Source: Clostridium putrefaciens (GTDB lineage Bacteria > Bacillota > Clostridia > Clostridiales > Clostridiaceae). From it: a stretch of 64,000 nucleotides of DNA. The position numbers and the translations under genes were made by a program. The notes under the pieces were generated by a model. The model was not told the origin of the DNA. It did no database searches and was given only the letters and a program-made list of their open reading frames with translations. Positions 1 to 8,814 of this stretch are shown here, piece by piece (within the stretch, counting starts at the first letter, position 1; every line of letters begins with the position of its first letter). The stretch lies in assembly GCF_900461105.1 (NCBI RefSeq), contig NZ_UFWZ01000001.1, positions 806,001-870,000 of the forward strand. Direction: 5' to 3'.

Positions 1-876
1 AAGTATGCTGTATTTAATTCTGGAAGAAACATAGTTAAAGAGTCAACACAAGAATATCTAAATGGAGAAAATGATATAGTAACTATATCCCACGACATTG
101 CAAATCAACTCTTCACATTAATGAAATCTAATGGGAATGTGCCATCTTGCGACCTTATAGTGGTGTCAATATCCACAGAGTACAGTCCAATGCTTGCCAT
201 ATTGAAGATGGATTATATAAAAAACTATGTGCATAAAATAGACTTTAAAGAAAATAACATAGACATAAATATAGTATCTCAAACATCAGGACTTCCATCT
301 AGCGGTCAAAAGATTCAAAAGTGTGCTTTTATTAAGCCAATAAGACAAGATGAAAAGTTTCATCTTATGGTTTTAGATAAACAGAGTAAATCTAAGGAAA
401 AAGAGCAATATGGATCTAACTATTTTATTTCCAATTATTTAGGCTGTAGCCTTGTAGATAATGAAAGAGATATGACTAAAAACCTATTAAATGCAACAGA
501 AACCTGGACTAGAAATAATGTAAGTGAAGATGCAGGTAAGGCAGAAACAATAAGAACTACTGTAAAAAAGAAGTTACGAGAAGAGGAAACTATTAATGTT
601 GAAGATCTTTCTACTGAACTATTTAAAGAAGAGCCTTTAGCAAAAGAAAGTTTTATTCAATTCGTAGAAGCTCAAGGGCTAGAGGATACAGTAACTATAG
701 ATAAACAGTGGGTAGATAAAAAGCTTAAACGAACAAGGCTTAAAATAGATAAAGACATTGATCTTTATTTAAGTGAAGAGGCTTATCATGATAAAGATAG
801 ATTTGAGATTAAGAAAAATGGTGATGGAAGCATCAATATAGTTATTAAACATGTAATTAATTATATAGAAAAATAG
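1..876 (+). CDS. Nucleoid-associated protein, NdpA/YejK-like (5' truncated)
   Basis: The reading frame is open from base 1, so the N-terminus lies outside the window; the ATG at 121 is internal. 291 residues are visible, against roughly 330-350 usual for the family. The charged C-terminal two thirds (FHLMVLD segment, then YFISNYLGC, then a helical region rich in Lys and Glu) resemble the 37-kDa nucleoid-associated protein family of bacteria. Members bind DNA and the nucleoid, but the precise role in Firmicutes is unknown. There is no signal peptide or membrane segment in the visible part. A strong hairpin follows the stop. Family assignment is by recognition of overall sequence, not of a catalytic motif. 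Confidence 0.7.
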   Translation, partial: KYAVFNSGRNIVKESTQEYLNGENDIVTISHDIANQLFTLMKSNGNVPSCDLIVVSISTEYSPMLAILKMDYIKNYVHKIDFKENNIDINIVSQTSGLPSSGQKIQKCAFIKPIRQDEKFHLMVLDKQSKSKEKEQYGSNYFISNYLGCSLVDNERDMTKNLLNATETWTRNNVSEDAGKAETIRTTVKKKLREEETINVEDLSTELFKEEPLAKESFIQFVEAQGLEDTVTIDKQWVDKKLKRTRLKIDKDIDLYLSEEAYHDKDRFEIKKNGDGSINIVIKHVINYIEK

Positions 877-909
877 TAACCTATAGAAAAGTAGAAGCAA
901 AGTTATATA

Positions 910-950
910 AAAATGGTGGTACTCACCCTTAAAGGTAGTACCACCATTTT
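910..950. terminator. Bidirectional intrinsic terminator
   Basis: A perfect 14-bp inverted repeat (910-923 with 937-950, 13-nt loop) begins with AAAA and ends with TTTT. It lies between the convergent nucleoid-associated protein gene and the aldolase gene, so it can serve both strands. Confidence 0.85.
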
Positions 951-962
951 AGTTATTGATTA

Positions 963-1892
963 TTATTTATTCATACTGTCAGTAGAGCCTAAAACAAATT
1001 CTATTTTATCTTCTACTGTTTTTTGTACTGCGCTTCTTCCAGCACCTAAATATTTTCTTGGGTCAAACTCTTTTGGATCTTCTCCAAAAGTTTTTCTTAC
1101 AGCAGCAGTCATTGCAAGTCTTAAATCTGTATCCATGTTAATTTTGCAAACAGCCATAGATGTTGCTTTTCTTAACATATCTTCAGGAATACCCTTTGAT
1201 CCTGCTATGTTTCCACCAAATTCATTGCAAGTTGCAACAACTTTTGCATCTACAGCTGAAGCACCATGAAGTACTATTGGGAAACCTGGTAATTTCTTTT
1301 GGATATCTTCTAGTATATCAAATCTTAATTTAGCTTCTCCTGCAAATTTAAATGCTCCGTGGCTTGTGCCTATTGCTATAGCTAAGGAATCTACACCAGT
1401 TCTTTTAACAAAATCTACAGCTTGATCTGGGTCAGTATATACATGAACGTCGCTCTTAACGTCATCTTCAACGCCTGCAAGAACACCTAGTTCAGCCTCT
1501 ACAACAACTCCACGGCTATGTGCATATTCAACAACCTCTATAGTTTTTGCAACGTTCTCCTCATAATCATAATGAGAACCATCAAACATAACAGATGTAA
1601 ATCCACTAGCTATTGCAAGTTTAACTGCATCTAAGTCTGGACCATGATCTAAGTGAAGCGCAACATCTACACCAGTTTCTTTTACAGACGCTTCTACCAT
1701 TGCCTTTATATATTCAGGACCTGCATACTTAATAGCTCCAGTTGAACATTGAAGTATTACAGCAGAGTTTTTAGCTTTAGCACCTCTCATTACTCCTTGA
1801 ACTATCTCCATATTGTTAATATTGAAAGCTCCTATTGCGTATTTGCCTTCATAAGCTTTTTTAAACATTTCTTTCGTTGTAACTAATGCCAT
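963..1892 (-). CDS. fba: Fructose-bisphosphate aldolase, class II
   Basis: 309 residues. Cleaves fructose 1,6-bisphosphate into dihydroxyacetone phosphate and glyceraldehyde 3-phosphate in the cytoplasm, using a divalent metal. Class II signatures visible are the DLDHGPD metal-ligand segment, AELGVLAGVEDD, AIGTSHGAFKF and VLHGASA, plus NMDTDLR near the C-terminus. The open frame extends to a GTG at 1904, but the ribosome site GAAAGGTGG overlaps that codon and sits correctly for ATG 1892, so I use 1892. It is monocistronic and well separated from the cggR-gap operon at the other end of the window, although it supplies that pathway. The leader upstream contains unusual inverted repeats (see 1925-2003). 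Confidence 0.96.
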   Translation of the reverse strand: MALVTTKEMFKKAYEGKYAIGAFNINNMEIVQGVMRGAKAKNSAVILQCSTGAIKYAGPEYIKAMVEASVKETGVDVALHLDHGPDLDAVKLAIASGFTSVMFDGSHYDYEENVAKTIEVVEYAHSRGVVVEAELGVLAGVEDDVKSDVHVYTDPDQAVDFVKRTGVDSLAIAIGTSHGAFKFAGEAKLRFDILEDIQKKLPGFPIVLHGASAVDAKVVATCNEFGGNIAGSKGIPEDMLRKATSMAVCKINMDTDLRLAMTAAVRKTFGEDPKEFDPRKYLGAGRSAVQKTVEDKIEFVLGSTDSMNK

Positions 1893-1924
1893 AAAAAATA
1901 CCACCTTTCATTAATTAAATATAT

Positions 1925-1958
1925 AAGTCTGGGGACCTAAGACGTCCCACTGGGACTT
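1925..1958 (-). promoter_or_regulatory. Palindromic element in fba leader
   Basis: Read on the plus strand, AAGTC (1925-1929) and GGGAC (1932-1936) pair with GTCCC (1944-1948) and GACTT (1954-1958). Alternatively GTCCC (1944-1948) pairs with GGGAC (1952-1956) as a tight hairpin. The two folds exclude each other. The element lies 32-66 nt upstream of the fba start codon, inside the probable 5' untranslated leader. No known riboswitch class was recognised. Confidence 0.5.
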
Positions 1959-1974
1959 TTGAATATATACTCAT

Positions 1975-2003
1975 TATAGAACAATTTTCAAAAAAGTTCT
2001 ATA
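1975..2003. promoter_or_regulatory. Inverted repeat in fba promoter region
   Basis: TATAGAAC (1975-1982) and GTTCTATA (1996-2003) form an 8-bp inverted repeat with a 13-nt AT-rich centre. On the minus strand it lies about 85-110 nt upstream of the fba start and includes a TATAAT-like hexamer, so it could be an operator overlapping the fba promoter. This is inference from position only. Confidence 0.35.
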
Positions 2004-2044
2004 CTTAAATTATAAACTATTTGTATAATTTTAAAAGCATTTAG

Positions 2045-2425
2045 CTAAAATATGTTCTGAAGATTAATTTTTTGTAGTTCTTCTATGTGATTTAAGTAAA
2101 ACTTTACTACATGAAGGCTTGCTAAAGACTCCTCTTTATTTTCCCATTTTGTATATTGAGTAAACTTATAAAGTTCATTAGACATATTATCTAGTTCTTG
2201 ATGATCTATGAAAATTGATAATGTCTTAGAGTCTTTTTGAACTTTATGAAGAAAGTCTAGGCTATCTTCATAAATATTATTCCACCTTTCATCAGATATA
2301 TCTTCTTCAAGTTTGTCACAACATTCAAGAAGTGACTTACAGGTTTTATTTAGATATACTATAGAAAAGCTCATAGATAAAATCATTACCACAAATAGTG
2401 AGAAGGATATAATCATGTTCTTCAT
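2045..2425 (-). CDS. DUF4363-family small membrane-anchored protein
   Basis: 126 residues. An N-terminal hydrophobic segment (about residues 3-23) is a single membrane anchor or uncleaved signal, followed by a soluble helical domain with a central TxxxIDHQELDNMSNEL segment. It begins 9 nt after the end of the DUF421 gene, so the two form one transcription unit with their ribosome site (AAAGGTGATT) in the DUF421 3' end. Families DUF421 and DUF4363 are regularly paired in sporulating clostridia, which supports the assignment; biochemical function is not established. No catalytic motif is visible. Confidence 0.7.
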   Translation of the reverse strand: MKNMIISFSLFVVMILSMSFSIVYLNKTCKSLLECCDKLEEDISDERWNNIYEDSLDFLHKVQKDSKTLSIFIDHQELDNMSNELYKFTQYTKWENKEESLASLHVVKFYLNHIEELQKINLQNIF

Positions 2426-2434
2426 AAAATGTAA

Positions 2435-3112
2435 TCACCTTTCTTTCATTAGTTGATAAAAGAACTCTCCTTTTGAATCCATTAATGCAATAAAAACTTC
2501 TTTTTCTGAGTTAATGTTGTTTTTAGTTAGAATATCTTTTATCCACTTTTTATCCTTTTTGTAATAGTCAAGGCCATCTTCTTTTATTTCACCATTACAA
2601 ATTAAGAGTACAGGTAGACTTATTTGCTCCTCCTTTATATTTAAGTCTTTTCTCTTTACGTTATTATATTGATATTTGTTTATAACGGACATTTGACCAT
2701 CAGTTTCAATTAAAGCATAGGCTATCTCACTTATGTCCAATTCACCTTTTATTCTCAATTCTTCCAAAAGATCATTTATACTTAGTCTTTGATTTTTTAA
2801 TTCATCTATGTTTACTTTACCATTTTTTATAAGTATACTTGGTCTTCCATCGATTAAGCTTCTAAATTTATCGCTTTTAAGTTGTATTTCTGAAAGTACT
2901 ACCTGCAAGATCAAAAGCGTTATGATAGGTATTATTCCGTGGATTATAGGTATTCCAGCATTTTGCATAGGCAAAGCAGCAAGCTCAGATACCATAATTG
3001 TTATAACAAGTTCAAAGGGTTGCAGTTCACCTATCTGTCTTTTACCCATAAGCCTCATAGTTATTACAACAAAGACATATAATATTATTGTTCTAAAAAA
3101 TACTATAAACAT
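2435..3112 (-). CDS. DUF421 (YetF-family) membrane protein
   Basis: 225 residues. The N-terminus has hydrophobic segments (about 3-20, 32-50 and 58-76) with the family signature MGKRQIGELQPFELVI, followed by a cytosolic domain containing DGRPSILIKNGKVN and LRIKGELDISEIAYALIETDGQMSV. This is the standard YetF/YdfR layout. The start is supported by the ribosome site AAGGAGGCG 5 nt upstream. Related Bacillus and Clostridium proteins are linked to spores or the cell envelope, but the molecular function is not firmly known. Operon partner is the DUF4363 protein downstream. Confidence 0.88.
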   Translation of the reverse strand: MFIVFFRTIILYVFVVITMRLMGKRQIGELQPFELVITIMVSELAALPMQNAGIPIIHGIIPIITLLILQVVLSEIQLKSDKFRSLIDGRPSILIKNGKVNIDELKNQRLSINDLLEELRIKGELDISEIAYALIETDGQMSVINKYQYNNVKRKDLNIKEEQISLPVLLICNGEIKEDGLDYYKKDKKWIKDILTKNNINSEKEVFIALMDSKGEFFYQLMKER

Positions 3113-3252
3113 TTAAGCGCCTCCTTATATATATGTTGTCAAAAAATATATAAATTATAAGCTATATGCAAAAACAAATTTTATGAAGTATAATGGTACT
3201 TGAATTTAAGATTAGATTTAAGATTAAATATAAGCTAAAGGGGAATCAATAT

Positions 3253-4911
3253 ATGGGAGATATAAACTTGTGTTTTATTGATGGAAAAGAAGCTTTAGTT
3301 GAAAGCGGAACAATTATAAAAAAGGTTATTGATACTTATAAATTAGACTATACAAAAGAAGCGTTATTAGCTAAAATAGATAAGGATTATTATGAACTTA
3401 ATACTAAATTAGAAAAGGGCGGAAAGTTCGAAGTAGTAAAGCTAGATAGCGATATAGGAGCGAAAACCTATGCTAGGAGTCTCCAATTTGTTATGATAAA
3501 AGCAGTCTATGATCTATTTAAGGGATCAAAAGTAAATATAGAACATTCTCTTAGTAAAGGGATATTTGTGGAGGTTGCTAAAGAAGATCCTTTAAGTGAA
3601 AAGGATTTAATAGCTATAAGAAAGAGAATGCAAGAGATAATAGATAATGATATTCCTATAAACAAGATTTCTGTTACAAAAAAAAAGGCAACAGAAATAT
3701 TTGAGTCTTATGGCATGGAAGATAAGCTTAGACTTCTTAGACATATAAATAATGAAGAGGTAAAGCTATATGAGCTAGATGGTAGATATGATTATTTTTA
3801 TGGGCCAATGGTATATTCTACAGGTGCTTTGCAAATGTTTGAGCTAATTTATTATAAGCCAGGGTTTATATTAAGATTTCCAGAGTCAAAGAATCCTAAA
3901 GTGATACCTAAGTTTATAGAACATAAGAAGTTATCAAAAATATTTGCTGAAACAGAACATTGGAATAACATTTTAGAAATTGGAGATGTAGGAGCTTTAA
4001 ATGATAAGGTTAAGGGTGGAAACATTTTAGAGCTTATACGGGTTGCAGAAGCTCTTCATGAAAAAAAGATAGCATATATAGCTGATATGATAAGTGAAAA
4101 AGAAGAAGTGAAAATAGTGCTTATAGCGGGTCCCACATCATCAGGTAAAACAACATTTGCAAATAGACTTGCAATACAGCTTAGAGTAAATGGTCATATA
4201 CCTATTCCTATATCCTTAGATGATTACTTTATTGACAGGGAACTTACACCTAAAGATGAAAATGGCGATTATGATTTTGAATCTATTGAAGCCTTAGATT
4301 TAGAACTTTTTAATAGGCATCTAAATAAGTTGTTAAAAGGAGAAGAGATAAGTGTACCAACTTTTGACTTTAAGGAAGGAAAAAGAAGGTGGACAGGAAA
4401 CAAAGTAAGTATGCCTAAAAATGGAATCATAATAATAGAAGGGATACATGGTCTTAATGATAAACTAACTAAAGGGGTAGATTCTAATAATAAGTTTAAG
4501 ATATATATAAGTGCTCTTACGCAGCTAAATATTGATAATCATAATAGAATATCAACAACAGATGTTAGGATGATAAGAAGGATTGTAAGAGACCTTTTAT
4601 CAAGGGGTTATAGTGGAGAAAATACTCTTTCGATGTGGAATTCTATAAGAAGGGGAGAAGAAAAGAATATATTTACCTTTCAAGAAGAGGCAGATGTTAT
4701 GTTTAATTCTACCCTAGTATATGAACTGTGCGTGCTTAAAAAGTATGCAATAGAAGAACTTTCAAAGATAAACCAGGATAGTCCTGTATACTATGAAGCA
4801 TTAAGACTTATAAGTTTTTTGAATTTCTTTAAAGAAGTAGATACAAATATGGTGCCGGAAAGCTCTATATTAAGAGAATTTATTGGCGGAAGCTGTTTTT
4901 ATAAGTACTAG
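3253..4911 (+). CDS. Nucleoside (uridine-like) kinase with N-terminal TGS-type domain
   Basis: 552 residues. The C-terminal half is a P-loop kinase of the uridine kinase/phosphoribulokinase type: Walker A IAGPTSSGKTT, then SLDDYFIDRE and IIIEGIHGLND. The N-terminal half resembles the TGS and second additional domain of threonyl-tRNA synthetase, a known fusion in clostridial putative nucleoside kinases. It probably phosphorylates a nucleoside with ATP, but the substrate is not shown by sequence. The frame is open back to an ATG at 3193, but that codon lies inside a TATAAT (3189-3194) that is probably the -10 element; the ribosome site AAGGGG favours ATG 3253. It is followed after 49 nt by the serine dehydratase genes. 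Confidence 0.85.
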   Translation: MGDINLCFIDGKEALVESGTIIKKVIDTYKLDYTKEALLAKIDKDYYELNTKLEKGGKFEVVKLDSDIGAKTYARSLQFVMIKAVYDLFKGSKVNIEHSLSKGIFVEVAKEDPLSEKDLIAIRKRMQEIIDNDIPINKISVTKKKATEIFESYGMEDKLRLLRHINNEEVKLYELDGRYDYFYGPMVYSTGALQMFELIYYKPGFILRFPESKNPKVIPKFIEHKKLSKIFAETEHWNNILEIGDVGALNDKVKGGNILELIRVAEALHEKKIAYIADMISEKEEVKIVLIAGPTSSGKTTFANRLAIQLRVNGHIPIPISLDDYFIDRELTPKDENGDYDFESIEALDLELFNRHLNKLLKGEEISVPTFDFKEGKRRWTGNKVSMPKNGIIIIEGIHGLNDKLTKGVDSNNKFKIYISALTQLNIDNHNRISTTDVRMIRRIVRDLLSRGYSGENTLSMWNSIRRGEEKNIFTFQEEADVMFNSTLVYELCVLKKYAIEELSKINQDSPVYYEALRLISFLNFFKEVDTNMVPESSILREFIGGSCFYKY

Positions 4912-4960
4912 AAAGATATATTTATAGATTAACTAAAGATGAAGAGGATAAGGTGATTAC

Positions 4961-5641
4961 ATGAGTAGATTTGGAGTTTTCGACATACTAGGGCCAATAA
5001 TGATAGGTCCATCTAGTTCGCACACAGCAGGGGCTGCAAGACTTGCAAAAATAGCTGCAATAATATCAGGACCTGAAATAAAAGAAGTGGTATTTTTGCT
5101 ACATGGGTCTTTTGCTAAAACTTATAAAGGTCACGGTACAGATAGAGCTCTAGTTGCTGGAATATTAGGTATGGACCCTGATGATGAAAAGCTTCGATAC
5201 TCTCTAGAAATAGCAACAACAAAGAATATTAAGGTAAGTTTTAGAGAAGCAGATTTAGGAGATGTTCATCCTAATACAGTTAAGCTTTTAATTAAACTTA
5301 AAGATGATAATTTAGTTACAGTTATGGGTTCATCTATAGGTGGGGGCAATATAATTATATTAGAAGTTGATGAAGAAAAACTTGAATTTACAGGGGAGTA
5401 TCCAACTCTTATAGTTAAGCATATTGATGCTTTAGGCTTAATTTCAAAGGTTACTTCTTTAATATATGAAGAGGGAACTAATATAGCATCTATGAGTGTA
5501 TTTAGAAGTAAAAAGGGATCAGAAGCTACTATGATATTTGAAACAGATAATATAATACCTAAAAGTGCAATAGAAAAGATAAAGGCAGTAGAAAATGTTA
5601 TAGGAGTTAGAGCAATTAACCCAGTAAAGGAAGGTGAATAA
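4961..5641 (+). CDS. sdaAB: L-serine dehydratase, iron-sulfur dependent, beta subunit
   Basis: 226 residues. With SdaAA it deaminates L-serine to pyruvate and ammonia using a [4Fe-4S] cluster, typical of anaerobes. Seen here are the N-terminal GPIMIGPSSSHTAGA signature, GSFAKTYKGHGTD, and a C-terminal ACT-type regulatory domain (about residues 148-222). It lies one nucleotide upstream of sdaAA, so translation is probably coupled. The separate alpha and beta chains match the Firmicute enzyme rather than the single-chain enterobacterial form. Pyruvate made here feeds the same amino-acid fermentation as the grd operon. Confidence 0.95.
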   Translation: MSRFGVFDILGPIMIGPSSSHTAGAARLAKIAAIISGPEIKEVVFLLHGSFAKTYKGHGTDRALVAGILGMDPDDEKLRYSLEIATTKNIKVSFREADLGDVHPNTVKLLIKLKDDNLVTVMGSSIGGGNIIILEVDEEKLEFTGEYPTLIVKHIDALGLISKVTSLIYEEGTNIASMSVFRSKKGSEATMIFETDNIIPKSAIEKIKAVENVIGVRAINPVKEGE

Positions 5642-5642
5642 T

Positions 5643-6518
5643 ATGTTTGCAAACACAGGAAGAGAATTACTAGAAATATGTGGCACAGAAAACATAAGTT
5701 TAAGTGAATATGCTATAAGATTCGAGATGGAAAAGTCAGAAATGGATAGAGAAACTGTGATGAATAAAATGTTGAAAAATCTTAAGGTAATGGAAGAATC
5801 GGCATCTTATGGATTAACACATGTAACAAAGTCTGTAAGTGGACTTATAGGTGGAGATGCCTTTAAGGTTAATGAGTATTTAAAAAAAGGGAATTCCTTA
5901 ACAGGTAATATTATGGGCAAAGCTATGGCAAGAGCACTATCTTGTTCAGAGGTTAATGCATCCATGGGTAGGATAGTAGCTTCACCTACAGCAGGCTCTT
6001 GTGGAATAATTCCATCAGTTATAATAACTGCTGGAGAAGCTTTAAATAAAAGTGAAGAAGAAATGGTAATAGGGTTATTTGCTGCATCGGCAGTAGGTCT
6101 TATAATTGCTCAAAATGCTACTCTTTCAGGTGCAGAAGGTGGCTGCCAAGCAGAATGTGGGTCAGCGGCAGCTATGGCAGCAGCAGCAACAGTTGAAATG
6201 ATGGGTGGAAGTCCAGCTATGAGTCTTCATGCAGGAGCAATTGTAATAAAAAACATATTAGGGCTTGTATGTGACCCAATTGCGGGACTTGTAGAAGTAC
6301 CTTGTGCAAAAAGGAATGCATCAGGTGCTGTAAGTGCTTTAGCAGCAGCAGATTTAGTAATGTCGGGGGTAGAAAGTAAGATACCTTTTGATGATACAGT
6401 AATAGCTATGTATAAGATTGGTAAGAGCATGCCTTGTGAACTTCGGGAAACCGCATTAGGTGGTCTTGCAGTTACACCTGCAGGTATAGAACTTAAGAAA
6501 CAAATTCTTGGAGAATAA
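5643..6518 (+). CDS. sdaAA: L-serine dehydratase, iron-sulfur dependent, alpha subunit
   Basis: 291 residues. This is the catalytic chain that carries the [4Fe-4S] cluster. Visible signatures are ASPTAGSCGIIPS, GGCQAECGSAAAMAAAA, and LVCDPIAGLVEVPCAKRN, which contain the conserved cysteines. The frame opens at a GTG (5634), but the site AAAGGAAGG lies just ahead of ATG 5643, which is therefore the better start. It forms a two-gene operon with sdaAB and is followed by a terminator. Confidence 0.95.
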   Translation: MFANTGRELLEICGTENISLSEYAIRFEMEKSEMDRETVMNKMLKNLKVMEESASYGLTHVTKSVSGLIGGDAFKVNEYLKKGNSLTGNIMGKAMARALSCSEVNASMGRIVASPTAGSCGIIPSVIITAGEALNKSEEEMVIGLFAASAVGLIIAQNATLSGAEGGCQAECGSAAAMAAAATVEMMGGSPAMSLHAGAIVIKNILGLVCDPIAGLVEVPCAKRNASGAVSALAAADLVMSGVESKIPFDDTVIAMYKIGKSMPCELRETALGGLAVTPAGIELKKQILGE

Positions 6519-6544
6519 TATAGATAGAAGTGGCACATAGATTT

Positions 6545-6574
6545 AAAATTCCTCTAGCTTTCTAGAGGGATTTT
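6545..6574 (+). terminator. Intrinsic terminator after sdaAA
   Basis: A 13-bp stem (6545-6557 with 6562-6574, one G-U pair, 4-nt loop CTTT) ends in TTTT. Confidence 0.85.
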
Positions 6575-6655
6575 AATATTAAAAAGGATTAAGTAATTAA
6601 CGCAAATAATAAGCAATATATTTATAATAAGAGTATTTGAAAAGCAGGTGGTATA

Positions 6656-7123
6656 TTGGGTAATAGATCTTTAATAGAAAGCCATTATGCAGATATGAAT
6701 AACTTAGTAGATATACTTTGTAAGCTTGTAACCTCCTATAGGGCTATGGTAGGTGGTGCTCATGAACTAAATGGAGTTGCATTAGTAGAAAAAAAGCAAA
6801 TAAAAGAAGCTTTGAAAACTGCTGATGAATTAAATGATTTAATTAGAAATATAATCGATACATTAGAATGTTGTGAGGATTGTTATCTTGATTATTGTAA
6901 AATTAAATCTCAGGTATTGAAAAGTAAAATTAATACACAATATATTTTAGATGAAATAGATGATAATTATGAGTATAAAAATAACAATGAAGGTATGGGA
7001 AAAGTAAGATTTCCAGAGCTTCGTTTAAAAGGTAGTGGGGTAAAGGGTAGTAAAGAGGGAAATGAAAATAGAGCCCAAAAGGGAAACGAAAAAAAAGATA
7101 TTACTGACACTAAAGAAGAGTAG
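6656..7123 (+). CDS. Small protein of unknown function
   Basis: 155 residues, not recognised. The start is a TTG at 6656 with CAGGTGG upstream; no better start is visible. The first 90 residues look helical and contain a cysteine cluster ECCEDCYLDYC (about 72-82), suggesting metal binding or disulfides. The last 55 residues are basic, glycine- and lysine-rich and probably disordered. There is no signal peptide or membrane segment. It stands alone between sdaAA and the convergent pssA, and its stop codon lies against the stem of the shared terminator. Codon use matches the neighbours, so it is probably a real native gene. Confidence 0.6.
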   Translation: MGNRSLIESHYADMNNLVDILCKLVTSYRAMVGGAHELNGVALVEKKQIKEALKTADELNDLIRNIIDTLECCEDCYLDYCKIKSQVLKSKINTQYILDEIDDNYEYKNNNEGMGKVRFPELRLKGSGVKGSKEGNENRAQKGNEKKDITDTKEE

Positions 7124-7136
7124 TAATATCTTTTTT
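7091..7136. terminator. Bidirectional terminator overlapping a gene end
   Basis: A perfect 15-bp inverted repeat (7091-7105 with 7122-7136) is flanked by A6 and T6. The left arm is coding sequence of the small unknown protein, whose stop codon (7121-7123) overlaps the right arm. The convergent pssA gene ends at 7140, so it serves both genes. Confidence 0.85.
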
Positions 7137-7139
7137 ATA

Positions 7140-7652
7140 TTATATTTTCTTTATTTTTATAGTACTTATCATTAAATAAGATAATACAGACATTAAAAGT
7201 ATGGGCAAAATAAAATTGATTTCACTTTTTAAAGTTAAAAGACCGAATATGGCCATAATACAACCTGCGGCTGTAATAGGTATACCTGAAAAGAATCCTT
7301 TAAATTCTACTGAATTAAATTTAGCGAGTCTATATGCACCACAAATTGGGAAAATTATCAATAGAGCATATCCTAAGATACCTAAATTAATAAAGTTGTA
7401 CATATTATAAGCTAACATAGATGGCGCTACTCCAAAAGAGACAAGATCTGATAAAGAATCTAGTTGTTTACCAAGATCACTAGACACATCAAGCATTCTA
7501 GCTATTGTACCATCATACCTATCTATTAAACCAGCTATGATTATGAGGATACAGGCTAATTTATAGTCACCTCTAAAATTCATTAATAAAGACATGATAC
7601 CAAAACCTAAGTTTGCAAAAGTAAACAAATTAGGCAAAAAACTTTTTTTCAT
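7140..7652 (-). CDS. pssA: CDP-diacylglycerol--serine O-phosphatidyltransferase
   Basis: 170 residues. Transfers a phosphatidyl group from CDP-diacylglycerol to L-serine, giving phosphatidylserine, the precursor of phosphatidylethanolamine. The CDP-alcohol phosphatidyltransferase motif D-x2-DG-x2-AR-x8-G-x3-D-x3-D is visible within the DRYDGTIARML and GKQLDSLSDLVSFG segments. About five or six hydrophobic segments indicate an integral membrane protein. The short length matches the Bacillus-type PssA. No psd gene is adjacent here. Confidence 0.9.
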   Translation of the reverse strand: MKKSFLPNLFTFANLGFGIMSLLMNFRGDYKLACILIIIAGLIDRYDGTIARMLDVSSDLGKQLDSLSDLVSFGVAPSMLAYNMYNFINLGILGYALLIIFPICGAYRLAKFNSVEFKGFFSGIPITAAGCIMAIFGLLTLKSEINFILPILLMSVLSYLMISTIKIKKI

Positions 7653-7831
7653 AATTAATCCTCTCCTAAAAACTTATATGAATACTTAATAAGTATAGCT
7701 TAAATCTTTCTTTTTGGCTATAATTTTTGTAATATACTAATTTCCATATAGTTATTACTTAAACTATTAACTGATTATTAATAATAAAGGACGCAAATTT
7801 TAAGACATATGAATCCGTAAAATTCATATTG

Positions 7832-7860
7832 TCGACAGTGTATATATTAAATGATATAAT
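7832..7860 (+). promoter_or_regulatory. SigA-type promoter for lipid kinase
   Basis: TCGACA (7832-7837), a 17-nt spacer and TATAAT (7855-7860), 38 nt before the start codon. Confidence 0.65.
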
Positions 7861-7898
7861 TAAAACATAGTTTTCTAAAAAAACTAGGAGGGATAAAA

Positions 7899-8780
7899 AT
7901 GAAAAATGTGAAATTTATATACAATCCTTTTTCCGGTGAGAATGCTATATTAAAAGACCTAGATACTGTTATAAAAACTCACCAAAAAAAAGGATATACA
8001 GTGATTCCATATAGAATAAGCTATGATACAGATATAGAAAAAGCTTTTGAAGATCTGGATGAAAGCTATGAGTATATAATTATAGCTGGTGGAGATGGCA
8101 CTGTAGATACAGTTGTAAATTGTATGAAACAAAAAAACATAAATTTACCTATAGCAATACTACCTGTTGGTACAGCAAATGACTTTGCGAAATTTATAGG
8201 AATGTCTGAAGATATTGAAAAGGCCTGTAATGATATATTATCTAGTACACCTAAATGTATGGATATAGGGAAAATTAATGATAAGTACTTTATAAATGTT
8301 GCAAGTACAGGTCTATTTACTGATGTATCACAAAAGACGGATGTAAATGTTAAAAATACTATAGGTAAGCTTGCTTATTACATAAAAGGAATAGAGCAAT
8401 TACCAAGCTTTAGAAAAATTAACATAAAGGTAGAATCAAAAGAAGAAAAGTTTCATGGAGATATGTATCTTATGTTAGTATTTAATGGTCAAACTGCAGG
8501 GGGATTTAGTTTAGCTTATAAGGCTGAATTAGATGATGGACTTTTAGATGTTATAATTATAAAAGCAGTTCCATTAAAAGATTTAATTCCTCTTTTCATA
8601 AAGATTATGAGAGGAGAACATTTAGAGGGGCAAAATTCTATTGTTTACTTTAAGAGTGATAAGATAAAAATAGAATGTGGAGAAAATATAGTTACAGATA
8701 TTGACGGTGAAAGAGGACCTAATTTCCCATTAACTATAGAATGTATTCATGATGGAATTAAAGTTCTAGGAATTAAATAA
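7899..8780 (+). CDS. YegS/DgkB-type lipid kinase
   Basis: 293 residues. Diacylglycerol kinase catalytic fold: N-terminal KFIYNPFSG, the nucleotide-binding GGDGTVDTVVN (about residues 67-77), LPVGTANDFAKF, and C-terminal DGERGPNFPLTIECI. It probably phosphorylates a lipid such as diacylglycerol with ATP at the membrane face, recycling it to phosphatidic acid; the lipid substrate cannot be read from sequence. The ribosome site AGGAGG lies just ahead of the ATG. It is divergent from pssA, another phospholipid enzyme, across a 246-nt spacer with a good promoter. Confidence 0.88.
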   Translation: MKNVKFIYNPFSGENAILKDLDTVIKTHQKKGYTVIPYRISYDTDIEKAFEDLDESYEYIIIAGGDGTVDTVVNCMKQKNINLPIAILPVGTANDFAKFIGMSEDIEKACNDILSSTPKCMDIGKINDKYFINVASTGLFTDVSQKTDVNVKNTIGKLAYYIKGIEQLPSFRKINIKVESKEEKFHGDMYLMLVFNGQTAGGFSLAYKAELDDGLLDVIIIKAVPLKDLIPLFIKIMRGEHLEGQNSIVYFKSDKIKIECGENIVTDIDGERGPNFPLTIECIHDGIKVLGIK

Positions 8781-8814
8781 TTAAGTAAAAACCAAGTGAA
8801 AACAAAGAAAAAAT

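Noticed and set aside
913-1269. Plus-strand ORF opposite fba, and similar antisense ORFs across the window
   Set aside because: They are shadows of strongly supported genes and show hydrophobic or low-complexity translations without ribosome sites.
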